A DNA stretch of 64,000 nt. It comes from Tethya wilhelma (Eukaryota; Porifera; Demospongiae; Tethyida; Tethyidae). Shown here in pieces: positions 35,241 to 47,091 of this stretch (positions are counted from its first letter, which is position 1; every line of letters begins with the position of its first letter). The position numbers and the translations under genes are program-made. The notes beneath the pieces are model-generated. The model had not been told where the DNA came from. It saw nothing but the letters and a program-made list of their open reading frames with translations, and searched no databases. The DNA lies in the NCBI GenBank assembly GCA_964030475.1, contig CAXIPT010000006.1:4598210-4662209 (forward strand). Reading direction: 5' to 3'.

Positions 35241-38200
35241 CACCAATATTTCAGTTTGCTTAGGAACTGGTATAGAAGCTAGGTTCTATCTAAACGTGGG
35301 CAAGTCATGGATATTATAGATAGATGCATGACTAAATGCCTCTTTTTTTCTAATACAAATAGAGATTTCCTGATCTACGGTACAAATAGAGAGAGCTGTG
35401 AATATAATAATATCGCAAAGTAACATATATTTATAGCAGAGTAACAAATTCACCTTCATTTTCAATGGTCTTCTCGAGACAGGCAGTCAAGATGGGGATG
35501 ACCTTGTCGTAGTGGAGGAAGATCTGGATGAGAGTGGAGGCCAGCTCAGCATGGTGGTCCTTACACACCTTAGCCAGCGCCTCTATGATGGCCAGGTCAT
35601 CGCTGAGGATTAGCTGGGGAGAGGAACAATGACAAATGAGTTTAAAAAAACAGTTACTTCCTTGCTTCCAAGACTTCACTGCTTATTTTGATTAATTTAT
35701 AAAATATTATTTGATTTTACTACATAAGGTTTACTGCATACTGTTATCTGTATACTGTATACTGCGTACTGCGTACTGTATACTGCGTACTGCATACTGC
35801 GTATTGCAACTGCGTACTGCATACTGTATACTGCGTACTGCGTACTGCATACTGCGTACTGCATACTGCGTACTGTACAGTGCAACCAGGTAAAAGAGCA
35901 AAAATTTGACTTTTTTGTTATTCACTAGATGTCTTCCAGACTGTATGTGGTATGGAAGTATTGACAGTAGATATGTGTTTAGTAATCACTAGTGTGGCTT
36001 CAGTGAGTGGGCGGGTCTAATCACGTGCTGCCTGTTGGGCGTGGCTCACATTTTACTCAGTAAGGTAGAGAAAAAATGTTAGCTATAAGATCTGACAAAC
36101 TACTGGGAGTTAAGGAATGAAACGCTACATGCAGTTAGACATTGCATTGATAATTCTATGTACCAGACTAGAGCTTTTAACTCAAGAGTTTCAGCCCATA
36201 ACAGTTGCATAAAGGCTCAAAACTAGCTAATTTTTAGTGCAAAAACGTTAGCTATAAAAAATCAACCTTCTCCTGGGAGTTAAGAACTCAAATTTTATTT
36301 GTGTATAGACAAATGAACTCTCAAACTGTGTGCAAGATTTGGTAGTGAAGGCTCTTATCGTTTGTTAGAAACGGTGCATTTTTTTAGCATTTTTGCAGCT
36401 TTTTGCAACTTTTTGCAGTTTTTTGCAGTTTTTTTCAGTTGCATGGCTTCATAAAATAACGGTAGTGATAGGGGAAATTTTTGTGTTTCAAAATCGCTCA
36501 AAAACAATGAATTGGTACTTACCAGCAACAAATATAGTGAGTACATGCAGTTTTGGCAGGTTTTGAACAAATTTTCAAAATTTTGCTCTTTTACCTGGTT
36601 GCACTGTATACTGTATACTGTTCTGTATACTGTATACCGTAGATCGGGAAATTTTCGTCGCTAAATATTTTCGTCAAACTGGGCGAAAAATTATTTTGTA
36701 TGGCGATCTTTACCGAATCGTCCGCAATGACGAAAATTAAACTACGGGAAAATTTAACAGGCGAAATATTTTATCAACGAAAATTTCCCGATCTACGGTA
36801 CTGTATACTGTATACTGTTAACCAGTAACTGTTAACTGTATACTGCATGTACATTGTACACTGTACACTATATATAAATTTGTAAAACTAGGCTATGGAC
36901 AACCCAAACAAAAACTCATACAATGCCACACTATCATCAAATGCCCCACCCACCCACAGATGGACACACCTCTTTCAGTTTCCGGTATTCCTCCAGCGGT
37001 AATATTGTGAGGTCTTTGAAGTTTGCCACGAGGCGCAAAGACCCTCGGGCCGTTCTAGACCCTCCCTGTAACATCTGGTGCCATTGGTCGTCCTCTTGAC
37101 CGTTGGGGAGGTCCGAGAAGTGGATGTTTATTCGCCCTGAAGGGTAATGATTACATAATACTATAATATTATAGCACAAAATATTGGCAGGAATAAAATT
37201 TGGCGGATTGTCGATAATTAGCGGATTTATTTTGGCAGTAACACATGCAGCAATATATGTATTTCATGTGTGCTGAGAACATGTGCCAATTCAAGAACCT
37301 TGACGGCTGTCACAGGAGGGTGGTGCTAGAGACACAGCAACATCGACTCAAAATCTGCAAAAATGACTGTTTGGCACATTTAATATTGTCAATCCTTACC
37401 AAAACCGCCAATCCGCCAAATTTCGTGTTATATGGCAATCAATAATAGAGGAGGTTATGTAATTGCTGATTCAGCAAGTAGGTTCATGAGTTTAGTCACA
37501 CGATCAGATGCATTCTCAAGATCACATGACTGTCACATGATATGTAATTTACCTAATGTTTTCTCTCCAAATTTCATGCTTCTTCCTTTTCCTGACCTTT
37601 GAACCTCGCAGCTGAACGCATCAGCATAGGGAGGGAGATCCCTATAAATTATTAATTAACAATTAGCCCTTAGAATAGAAATGGAAAGCTAATGTGTTGG
37701 TATGGAAACAGAATATGTGGCTGTGGAATGGAAATAGAAGTGACTATTTGGTATCGGGTATGTGATTTTGTGTGGTACTAGAATGGGAATAGGACTTACT
37801 CAAATATGAAGCACTCGTCAAACACACAGGGTAGTTCAGTGGAGACTCTAGTCCTAGCAATACAGGCACCATCGATGAAGATGAGAGAGTAGACCTGAGA
37901 GAGAGAGAATAATTAGCGGATTTATTTTGGCAGTAACACATGCAGCAATATATGTATTTCATGTGTGCTGAGAACATGTGCCAATTCAAGAACCTTGACG
38001 GCTGTCACAGGAGGGTGGTGCTAGAGACACAGCAACATCGACTCAAAATCTGCAAAAATGACTGTTTGGCACATTTAATATTGTCAATCCTTACCAAAAC
38101 CGCCAATCCGCCAAATTTCGTGTTATATGGCAATCAATAATAGAGGAGGTTATGTAATTGCTGATTCAGCAAGTAGGTTCATGAGTTTAGTCACACGATC

Positions 38201-38589
38201 AGATGCATTCTCAAGATCACATGACTGTCACATGATATGTAATTTACCTAATGTTTTCTCTCCAAATTTCATGCTTCTTCCTTTTCCTGACCTTTGAACC
38301 TCGCAGCTGAACGCATCAGCATAGGGAGGGAGATCCCTATAAATTATTAATTAACAATTAGCCCTTAGAATAGAAATGGAAAGCTAATGTGTTGGTATGG
38401 AAACAGAATATGTGGCTGTGGAATGGAAATAGAAGTGACTATTTGGTATCGGGTATGTGATTTTGTGTGGTACTAGAATGGGAATAGGACTTACTCAAAT
38501 ATGAAGCACTCGTCAAACACACAGGGTAGTTCAGTGGAGACTCTAGTCCTAGCAATACAGGCACCATCGATGAAGATGAGAGAGTAGAC

Positions 38590-38637
<48 letters not shown>

Positions 38638-40519
38638 CAAGGAGTAAAATGGCTACCTTCCCTCCCTCACCTGAGATATATTCTTATCCTTGGTGATCTT
38701 ACAGTCCTTCACAACCAGTGAGAGAGAACGGACCTGTTGTATCTCTTCGTGCTCCTGTGTTGTCCCCGGCAACGTACACTCACGCAACAGGTAGAGCCAC
38801 TGCTGTGCATTTTCTGCTGTTTCAGCAGCAAGGTAGTAGAAGGAGAGTTCATTCAAGTAGCGTAGGACCACTACCAAACAATCATTCCTGTAATTAGCCG
38901 GGATAAGATAGATGGCTCAAATAACTTTGTACCTTGCAAAATACCGTATAGCGTGTAAATTTGGTGAGAATTATTTATTCTGCAAATTGCCAAACAATTT
39001 TATACGCACATGCACCAATACAAACAATGCAGAGTGCAGATTTAAATAGCCAAATTTAAATCACCAATCACACTAAAATGCGAATTCACCAAATTTACAT
39101 GTACCTGCAAGGAAGGCCCAAGAACAAGGCTATCTCTTACTTTCTCTGGTACATGATTAGCTTCGGCTAGTTCCCTGAACTTACCTGCCCAGCAAACTAG
39201 GATGAACGGCGTAGACTTTGCACTGTTTCAAATCCAGCAGTCCTCTAGCCCGGTGACTCTATGAATAGACAGAAGGAGATATTGATAAAATTTCCCCACA
39301 AATTGCCACCCGACTCACCGTCTCATGGTCGTAGTACAGCAACTTGTGGTCTTTGTAGTTGACAACGAAGTAGAAGTTCTTCCACTTCCCATACACAGGG
39401 CTCTTCTTGCCTGCAGGCAATACAGGGAGATGAATACCGAACTGAGCATGCTCAGTAGTGAATGCTGAACTGAGCGTGCTCAGAAGTGAGCATCAAACTG
39501 AGCATGCTCAGTAATGAATGCTGCACTGAACATACTCAGTTAAACATTGCTGAGTAAGCGATCTTTTCTGCCTGATCAGCATTTTTCCTCCGTGTACTAT
39601 TGGGCATACCTCCGTAAATGTTGCTGAATCAGCAGAAAAAGATTGCCGATTCAGCAATTTTTAAGCATGCTCAGTATTTAGTGACAAAACTAGAGATTAC
39701 ATATCACCACAAAAATAATTACGGTATTTTAATGATTATACATCAACACACCCCCCACCCCCCTGGCTGTACAAGAGGGCCTAGCCAGCTGCCAGTGACA
39801 GCTGCCAAGGAATTTACTGACTGTTGGTTTGTTACAGTGCCACACCTTTTCTGAGCAGGAGCATGCCACTGCGATCAGCGACGTGGGAGACTATCTTGTG
39901 TTCTATGACAGGCGTGGCTGGAGCTGGGTGGCCACTCTGGTCGTGGGTGTCAACCTGCATGAATTATTAATGAGCCTATATTAATATTCATAAGCCTAAT
40001 TTTATATTCATGTGCCTACATAATATTCTTGAACTACCTAATATTCATGAGACAGACACGGAATAATATTAATTTTATATATGCATAATACATTGTGTGT
40101 GGATGATTATTATACTGTATATATTAAAACTGGTTTGAAGAGTTTTATAACAAACCAGTTTGACGGGTTTTACCGGTGGAAGAGGGTCTCCTAGTTTGAG
40201 TCCATTCAGGATGACCTCGTTCTTGTAACGCTCGATGATATCTTCAATTCTACAAACAAAAAAAAACAACAAAATTTCAATCATTTTCAGTTTCAAGGTC
40301 CAGTTTTAATAATATACTAAAATGAGATTAAGGAGCTAGGTTTAATTAGACTCACGAGTTAAAAGGTCTTCCCCCAAACACGTAGTAACCAGTGACAAAC
40401 TTGGTGATGAGAAATCTCTGGACTTTGTCTGGAGTTCGGACACAGAGAGAGTAACGAACCTCATCCTCAGCTCCTGGGGAGCCAGCTTTTCTTAGGAGGA
40501 AGCTGCCAACCTTGCCATC

Positions 40520-40565
<46 letters not shown>

Positions 40566-41117
40566 AGCCTTGTTCTCAAACTCATCACACGTCAAACTCA
40601 CTTCTCATGAGGACATCCACTGATTCGTCTCTGGAAATGGAACCATGGAACCAAGGCTTGCCAAGGTTGGGATCTTCACTCGTCTACATAGACACAGTCA
40701 CAATAATGCATGAAAAACAACCCTGTCAGGTTTTCCAAACAAACATCATTAGCGAGCAAAAGGACCAACCAACTTACCACGTCTTCCAAAATGACGATGG
40801 GTATGAGCCCGCTTTCCCCCGTCCTCTGGGAGCGACCCCACCCCCAGTCATTATTTAGCTGACTCAGCAGTAAGAACACTTCACCGGCCTCGATCCTGTA
40901 TTGGGATTAGAGTTGGTAAAGGGTTGTCAAATGTAAAAGCTACTGCTAGCAGAGGTGAGTGAATGTTGTAGGCAGGTTGTTAGGGAACAGGAGAGAAGGC
41001 GTGAGAAACAAGGGTGGGCTGCACTGTCGACAACACACTACAGCTGTAGTTAATTAGCACACATCAGTGAAGACATTTCGCTTTAAAGCACGGGGATTAT
41101 TTGTCTTAAGTGGGCCA

Positions 41118-41167
<50 letters not shown>

Positions 41168-41238
41168 GTGATTTCATCAGTTCCTGGTGTCTTGGTGTGA
41201 GAACTAGTGGCTCTTACCATCATATAGAGAGGTACAGG

Positions 41239-41283
<45 letters not shown>

Positions 41284-41378
41284 TGTGAGTGCATGTATGT
41301 GTGTGTGTGCAAGTGTTAGCATACACACGTGTACATTAGGTGAACTGTAGTGTATCAGGAAGCTAAACTCTGAGATTG

Positions 41379-41420
<42 letters not shown>

Positions 41421-41650
41421 CTAATAAACAACTTGTAGCTGATTGACCTAAATTTGTTTGTGTGTGTCTAAAGATTTGAAAGGAGGAAAAAAAACAACAC
41501 AATACACAAACTGAAAACCACAAGTGTCTTGTACATTATTATATTCTGCAAAGAGAGTTTCATTATCTCCAAATGAAAAATAACATTAGATTTTCACTGC
41601 AACATTCATCACTATGTGTTGCCATGTACACGAACACCACAGCACACTAT

Positions 41651-41728
<78 letters not shown>

Positions 41729-42457
41729 TCTCTCTCTCTCTCTCTCTCTCTCAATGATAGGCAAGGGGGCCAAGTTTCCATCGACCCCCTACACACGAAC
41801 ACCCCCCTGACCAGTCCATACCTTGGGGGGCACTATAGGTACCTCCAGTGACTCATTCTCAAGTATACATGAGCAGTTGGCATAGAAACCAATGAGATCA
41901 GAGAGGGAGAAAAACTGCCGTCCTCCAATATAGTAGTTGCCACAGTTGGAGTTGATCTTAAAATGGTGAACAATGCCCGTCTTGCTGAGAAACGAGATGG
42001 CATAGTCACCAGGGAGCTGGACGCTTTCTCGAACAAGATAGCCACCATTTTCTCCAACCATGTCCAGTCGTTCACAAGCTGTGTGACGACTGATACGACC
42101 ATGGAACCAACTATGAGTGAGTGAGTGTGTGTGTTTGTGTGTGTGTGACTATATCTATCATTGTATGGCACGAGCAAGTATTGTACGAGTGAAAAGATCA
42201 ATTTCTCTCTGACTAGCTGCCACTCACGACTCGAGAGGCGGCGCTGTGAGGTCAAGGTTCTCCTCTTCTCCCTCGTCTCCATCTGACAGCTCCTCCGGCT
42301 CTTCGTGAAGGTACATGCGATTGATGTACTGGCCCACGAGCCTCGTGCTCATGTAGATGGGCTCGGGAATGGTGTCCGGGTCTGGATCGGCCGGGTCTGG
42401 GACGTCCGTGCCTCCATCTCCTTCGTGTTCAAACCATCTGTTGTTGGCGGCCATCAT
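33689..42457 (-). CDS. RASA1: RASA1 (p120 RasGAP) orthologue
   Basis: Twenty-one exons with consistent phases sum to 898 aa when one copy of a duplicated exon pair is used: 42457-42228, 42110-41822, 41238-41168, 40895-40778, 40683-40602, 40518-40356, 40249-40174, 39954-39846, 39410-39319, 39258-39185, 38887-38671, 38589-38495 and 38336-38248 (repeated at 37894-37800 and 37641-37553), 37136-36970, 35613-35454, 35142-35000, 34890-34775, 34646-34560, 34185-34118, 34039-33873, 33772-33689. Domain order is SH2 (WFHGRIS, YLVRES), SH3 (GDLE-like [11 protein letters not shown]), SH2 (WFHGSIS, FLLRKA), PH, C2, RasGAP. The GAP arginine finger sits in [15 protein letters not shown], and [14 protein letters not shown] and [11 protein letters not shown] match the family. 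It stimulates GTP hydrolysis by Ras and docks on phosphotyrosines. Very like vertebrate RASA1 except for a shorter N-terminus and C-terminus. Confidence 0.93.
33775..33822. repeat. (GT)n microsatellite at the last RASA1 acceptor
   Basis: On the minus strand this CA run ends in CACTAG, the acceptor of the final RASA1 exon 33772-33689. Confidence 0.8.
35878..36606. mobile_element. CAGTGCAACC-ended MITE in a RASA1 intron
   Basis: Ends CAGTGCAACCAGGTAAAAGA and TCTTTTACCTGGTTGCACTG are perfect inverted repeats. The interior has AT-rich repeats (AGCTATAA, TTTTTGCAG) and no coding frame. CAGTG termini suggest hAT origin. Confidence 0.7.
36635..36800. mobile_element. TACCGTA-family MITE, GATCGGG subtype
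   Basis: Ends TACCGTAGATCGGGAAATTT and AAATTTCCCGATCTACGGTA are perfect inverted repeats that share the variant GATC. Confidence 0.75.
37162..37440. mobile_element. TACCGTA-family MITE, GCACAAAAT subtype, degraded
   Basis: Left end around TATAGCACAAAATATTGGC and right end CGCCAAATTTCGTGTTATATGG. A part is repeated at 37908-38135 because of the 695-bp duplication. Confidence 0.55.
37213..38602. repeat. 695-bp tandem duplication inside RASA1
   Basis: Positions 37213-37907 and 37908-38602 are, as far as can be read, identical. Each copy contains the C2 exon pair (95 nt plus 89 nt) and part of a MITE. There is no N at the junction. The junction lies between a GA microsatellite and ATAATTAGCGG. 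The right copy ends in a longer GA run. Confidence 0.9.
38942..39104. mobile_element. TACCGTA-family MITE, GCGTGTAAA subtype
   Basis: Left end TACCGTATAGCGTGTAAATT and right end CACCAAATTTACATGTAC, an imperfect inverted match. In a RASA1 intron. Confidence 0.5.
41122..41752. repeat. Cluster of CT, GT and CA microsatellites around the RASA1 SH3 exon
   Basis: (CT)n at 41122-41164, (GT)n at 41240-41282, (CA)n at 41383-41419 and 41653-41723, and (CT)n at 41729-41752. The run at 41240, read on the minus strand, forms the CACACACAG acceptor of the exon 41238-41168. Confidence 0.85.
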
Positions 42458-42663
42458 CTTCTGTTAGCTTGATGGCATATGGTTGGCTTCCCGGTGACGT
42501 CACTTGTAAATTAGCCGAGTAGCGCAAATTAACTTGACGACCCATTACCAATTTGTGGGGAAAATTTAATACTTTGAATACCAAACAAGGATGCACAAAA
42601 CAGCTTAAAAAACAATAACGTAAAAATGCTCTGTGTATTTTATTTATCATTAGTTCTTATGGT

Positions 42664-45406
42664 CTAGTGGGCAACTAAGGGAGTGACCTGCAGAAGGAAA
42701 ACAAATGCATGATAAAGGTGTGGTATCACTAATAATAAGCAGCCTGTTAGATAAAACTCTTCACTACAGCCTACATACTTCTGGTGGTGGAGCTGGGATC
42801 TTCAAGTGTTGGTTTTGTTTGACAGTGGAGTACTTGGAGTAGTAGCCAATGAGTTGCTCCAATGAAGGGAACCATTTATTTGCCTGTCCCATTGCATTAT
42901 ACATACCATTCATTGAATTGATTTTATAGTTGAAGACACAAAGATGGCGGTCCAGGAAGGAGAGTACAAAGAGACGTGGGTCGCTCTCGCTGTTGCGAAT
43001 CAAATAGGCACCGGGCTTTCCGATGGCTTGCAGTCTTAGAGACGCAACGTCTCGGCTTATTCTACCATGGTACCAACTATAGAAGAGATTTAGATGCACA
43101 ATCATTACAATTAATAATGAAAAATGTGATTGTTTTATTAACTGCATCAGTGTAGTTGTTATCATAGCTTCACCTTGATGATGGTGGTGCCGACATGTCC
43201 AGTTTCTTCTTGTCTTCTTCCTTGAGTGGTGTGGCTGTCTCTTCTTCATCACTTACTTCAAAATAGTCGGCTTTCCCTGATGAAAATGATCAATAATAAT
43301 ATTTACAGGGGCAGAAGTAATTAAGACTCATTGCCATGCATCGTACTGGCTAGTTTACTTGAATTAATTCATGTCAAGATACATAATTGTGTTATCAATA
43401 TGGCACTGACTGAGTGAACTTCTCAGTATTGTAAATATGCTTCTATATAATTGAGCTACATGAAATTGATTATTACTGAATTTTGTGCAACTATAAAATT
43501 ATAGCCTATAGAGTTAGAGTTTAATGTAATGAATGATATTCTATGCATAGCAATGCCTTTTTTGACTGCTACTCATACTATGCAATCAAGTAGCAATGTT
43601 TGGCTACAAATAAGGCTGCCAGCTGTTCAGTCAGACTGCTTGCGGTTTGTGTGTGTGTGTGTGCGGTGGTTGATATAACAGAAACGACCTTTATGGGTGA
43701 TTACTCAAGCGAAAAATTGCCCTAATATACTGAAAAAATGTGTCATATTAGCGTTAGTACAGTAACTACCGCTAAGTCTTCTTACCACTAATAGTCAGCC
43801 AGTTGGACTTTTCATCGGGAGGGCTGCACGATGCTTTGCTTTTACCATTGAGCCAGTTGGACTTTTCTTCGGGAAGGCTGCAGGATGCTTTGCTTTTACC
43901 ATTGAGCCAGTTGGATTTCTCATCGGGAAGGTTGCAGGACGCTTTGCTCTTACCACTGAACCTGAGCCAGCCTGATTTCTTATCGGGAGGACTGCTTGAC
44001 ACTTTGCGTTTCTTATGAGACACTAAATCTGCTGCAGCTGAACCGGGTCGGACCAGCTGCTGAGGTTGTGGAGGTGTAGGAGGCCCACGATGGTTTGAAG
44101 ATGGCTCAGCAACTTCGTAACTTAATGGAGTCCGAGGAAAACCGTCTAGAAGGTCCGGTGTCGATTTGAAGATAGTTTTTCTTGAAAGTTTTCCTGTAGT
44201 TGCGGACCTTTCACTTCTTTTTGGTAATGGTGGTGGAGAATGGTGTCTTTGGGGCATGTGGTCACCATTTCTCCCAGGCAGCTCGGCTGAAGTGACTCGT
44301 TTAAAGGATGGTGGATGGATACCATTCATCATTATTGGTTCCCTGTGAGGTAGAGGATTAAGATAGTTGGAATCTGCTGGAGAGTTCCTTCCACCTTCTC
44401 TGAGGCGTTGAACTTCAGCTTTGGCCATTTGCAGTTCGTCACTGAGTTCCCTCTTTCTTCTCTCGGCTACCTCTAGTCGCATCCGCAAGATTTCCACCTC
44501 TTCACTTGCATCATAATGTAGACTGTCTAAGTACAACTGAGATTCTTTCACTTGGTTCAGTTTGACACAAATTTCAGAAGCTTTGGGTCGTTTTCCACTG
44601 CGATCTTGGAGACAATTGATGATGGTGTGTCTCAGAGGATGTTTCATGTCGATCATAGTGATGTGGTTTCTTCTTTTCTCAATTTCTGACCCTCTTGCAG
44701 TGTCACTTGGGTCTGGATACAGCCTGGTTATGATCTGAACCATAATCACTCCAAACGAAAAGATGTCAATCTTTTCTGTGTATTTTGGCATTCCTGATGC
44801 AATTGTTTTTGCTTCTGGAGGCATGTAAGCTGGGCAGCCAGGACAGAGAGTTTGAGATCGTAACTTTGGATTGATATCAATTTGCGAATCCGCCATCTTG
44901 AGCATCCCAAAGTCAGTGATTTTGGCTCTACACCCGGCAACAAGTAGCACATTGTTTCCAGTCAGGTCTCTGTGGATGACTCCATTGGAATGGAGATAGT
45001 CTAGTGCCAGAGCAATATCCTGAGAGATGTTAATTTGAATGTGAAGTGGAATGGGGTTTCTGGATCTTTCCAGAAATGACGTCAAGCTTTCATCCATGAG
45101 CTCCATGAGGAGAACTGGCTGACCTGTTTTTGGGTGTTGATAGGTGGCTAGATATTGGACAATGCAAGGATGTTTAACTGCACTTAGCATTTCACACTCT
45201 TGTTCAAACTTTGATAAGATCTTGTTGCCTGGATTACTATAGACAAACAGCTCTTGATGTAGAATTTTAGCTGCACAGGGTAGCTGTCCGCAGACTGCCT
45301 TGCAAACTTTTCCATAAGCTCCTCTTCCAATCTCTTTGCTCTCAAAGAGCTTGACACTGTCATAGTCAAACTCTTTCACTCTGCGTGGCTTGAGTAAAGA
45401 AGTCAT
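42664..45406 (-). CDS. TKL-type kinase with coiled coil and RASA1-like C-terminal SH2 (kinase 1)
   Basis: Exons 45406-43786, 43276-43174, 43076-42779 and 42687-42664 give 681 aa with closed phases. The kinase domain (about 18-280) has GRGAYGKV, the lysine in CAAKIL, HRDLTGNN, DFGM and MPPEA, so it should be active; HRDLTGNN is closer to tyrosine-kinase-like Ser/Thr enzymes than to classical tyrosine kinases. A coiled coil (about 290-335) and a linker with an 18-residue tandem repeat (KSKASCSLPDEKSNWLNG) follow, then KKLDMSAPPSS and an SH2 domain (SWYHGRIS, YLIRNS). The last exon adds VTPLVAH. The linker and SH2 exon match RASA1 exon 1/2 in sequence, intron position and phase. The stop lies only 206 bp from the RASA1 ATG. 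Kinase-then-SH2 order is also known in Dictyostelium Shk proteins. Substrate unknown. Confidence 0.85.
43800..43990 (-). repeat. 54-bp tandem repeat coding for an 18-aa unit in kinase 1
   Basis: Three 54-bp units (starting near 43800, 43854 and 43908) plus a diverged 60-bp unit encode copies of KSKASCSLPDEKSNWLNG with small substitutions. In frame throughout. Confidence 0.85.
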
Positions 45407-47091
45407 CTTGCTACGTTAACGTTTGAACGTCTATAGAGCTAACTTGAACTGATACTGATATTGTGTGATCTTTTGACTGCAATTAAGAATAAATTATATT
45501 TAATATACCACTGATTATTGGCGAGACAATGTAGACTCGATCTCTAAACTGAGTACGTCCTTTGCTTTAAGTAATTAAAGAACAGGAAGTTGAAAAATGT
45601 GAGGTATTTGTACTCCCACTCCTACACTATAGTGAAGCTGCTTGGTTACCCCAACATCTGCTGATGCTCAACCTGAGTACGCACTATCAAAGAATGACCT
45701 TATAGATCTTGAGTTCACAACTATTCTTCCTTATATGCAACACATTCTCAGTGCTATGGATAGCATAAGTCAGGACAACGGCACATCATTTCTGCATGCA
45801 TGCCTGGGCCCACTCATGGATCAGTGACAGCTGGTATGCTAGTGTGAGTGTACTGGAATGCCATACACACGTTATACTGTCCTTCTACTAACATGAGCAG
45901 ACTGGCATAATATCGATTCATTAGTCATAAATTCACGGGCCATAATATTTACTGAGGCAGCCTGATTCAACCCGGCATCAACCTGCCCACCTAAACTCAG
46001 TCATGAAAAAAACTAAAACTGTCAATAATATATTAAGCTTATATATACTTACTTCTATATAGAGAGATCCAGGTACATGCCAAGTCAGTGTATATATAGA
46101 AGTTTGTTTTTTGGTTTTCAGCTTTGATGCACTTGCGCGGCTTATAAAGTTATGATGCGCGCAGAGCGCAATTTGTATCACGTGCACTAGCTAGGTGACG
46201 TCAGAAATCGTTTTCACATGTACACAATACTATCAAACATCAGAACATACTAAACATGAATTCAAAGAAGTGAAGCATCACAGATTGATTTGAGTCCTGA
46301 CTTGAATGTTCAAATCTTTCTCTGCAACATCAGCAGCTATTCACACACTGGGGGGGAGAGGTACAGGCTGCATATGGAAGAGAGAAGAGCACCACATCCT
46401 TAAGAGTCAGAACGTTAGTTTAGTTTTAGTTTATGATTACCACCTGGTCATCCCCACATGTGTGTTGTTGTGGAATGAAGGGAAATTTTTACAGAAACAA
46501 TGTCCGACCATAACCACTGATACGTACACATGTGTGTTCCCATGGTAATGAGTATGTAACAAACTAACAAATAAAGATAAGGTCAAACTTGCAGCTGGAC
46601 TAAAGTTCCCTCACACAACTCCTACATATGACACAGCAGATTCACCTACATTGCAACATGTACATCTGTCTATCTGTCACAAGGGGAACCACCTGCTGTT
46701 ATTGACTAGCAGCTGTCATTGATAACTATACAATCACTATTATAGCAGGCCAAGCAACAGGCAACATTTTGTTTGCTAGCTGGGTAGGTTAAAGGGAGGT
46801 TGGATTATGTCTCGCTTGGAGACAGCTGTGTCTAGGCTATGTGCACCACTGGCTACGAATTCTCCCGGAGCCAATCAGCATATAAAGATACAGAAAAATG
46901 GAATTTGATTAATGGAGCATATCCTCACAATGTGATAGTCTTGAGTGACATAATTGACTACAAAGCATACTGTGTCTGTGTGCATCTGTGCCGGAAGGTC
47001 TATCCCTGCACCCGATAGCAGCAGATCTCATTACATCGCTATCGCAACTATTTATAGTAATTGATACATAATCATAGTTATTTTACTATAT
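45407..47091. other. Spacer between the two kinase genes, no coding signal
   Basis: It should contain the 3' end of kinase 2 and the promoter of kinase 1. No exon with support, no recognisable element ends; several short frames are chance. Confidence 0.5.

Larger units (their letters stand above)
35711..36860. repeat. TACTG-rich imperfect repeat split by two MITEs
   Basis: Tandem words of the type TACTGCGTACTGCATACTGT fill 35730-35878 and resume at 36606-36860. A CAGTGCAACC-ended element (35878-36606) and a TACCGTA-family element (36635-36800) sit inside. All lie within one RASA1 intron. Confidence 0.75.

Noticed and set aside
35697..35925. Repetitive 60-64 aa frames on both strands (VYSTQYAV type)
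   Set aside because: Translation of the TACTG repeat; both strands are open because the repeat lacks stops.
41164..41851. Frames made of His-Thr or Cys-Val repeats
   Set aside because: Translations of CA/GT microsatellites, not proteins.
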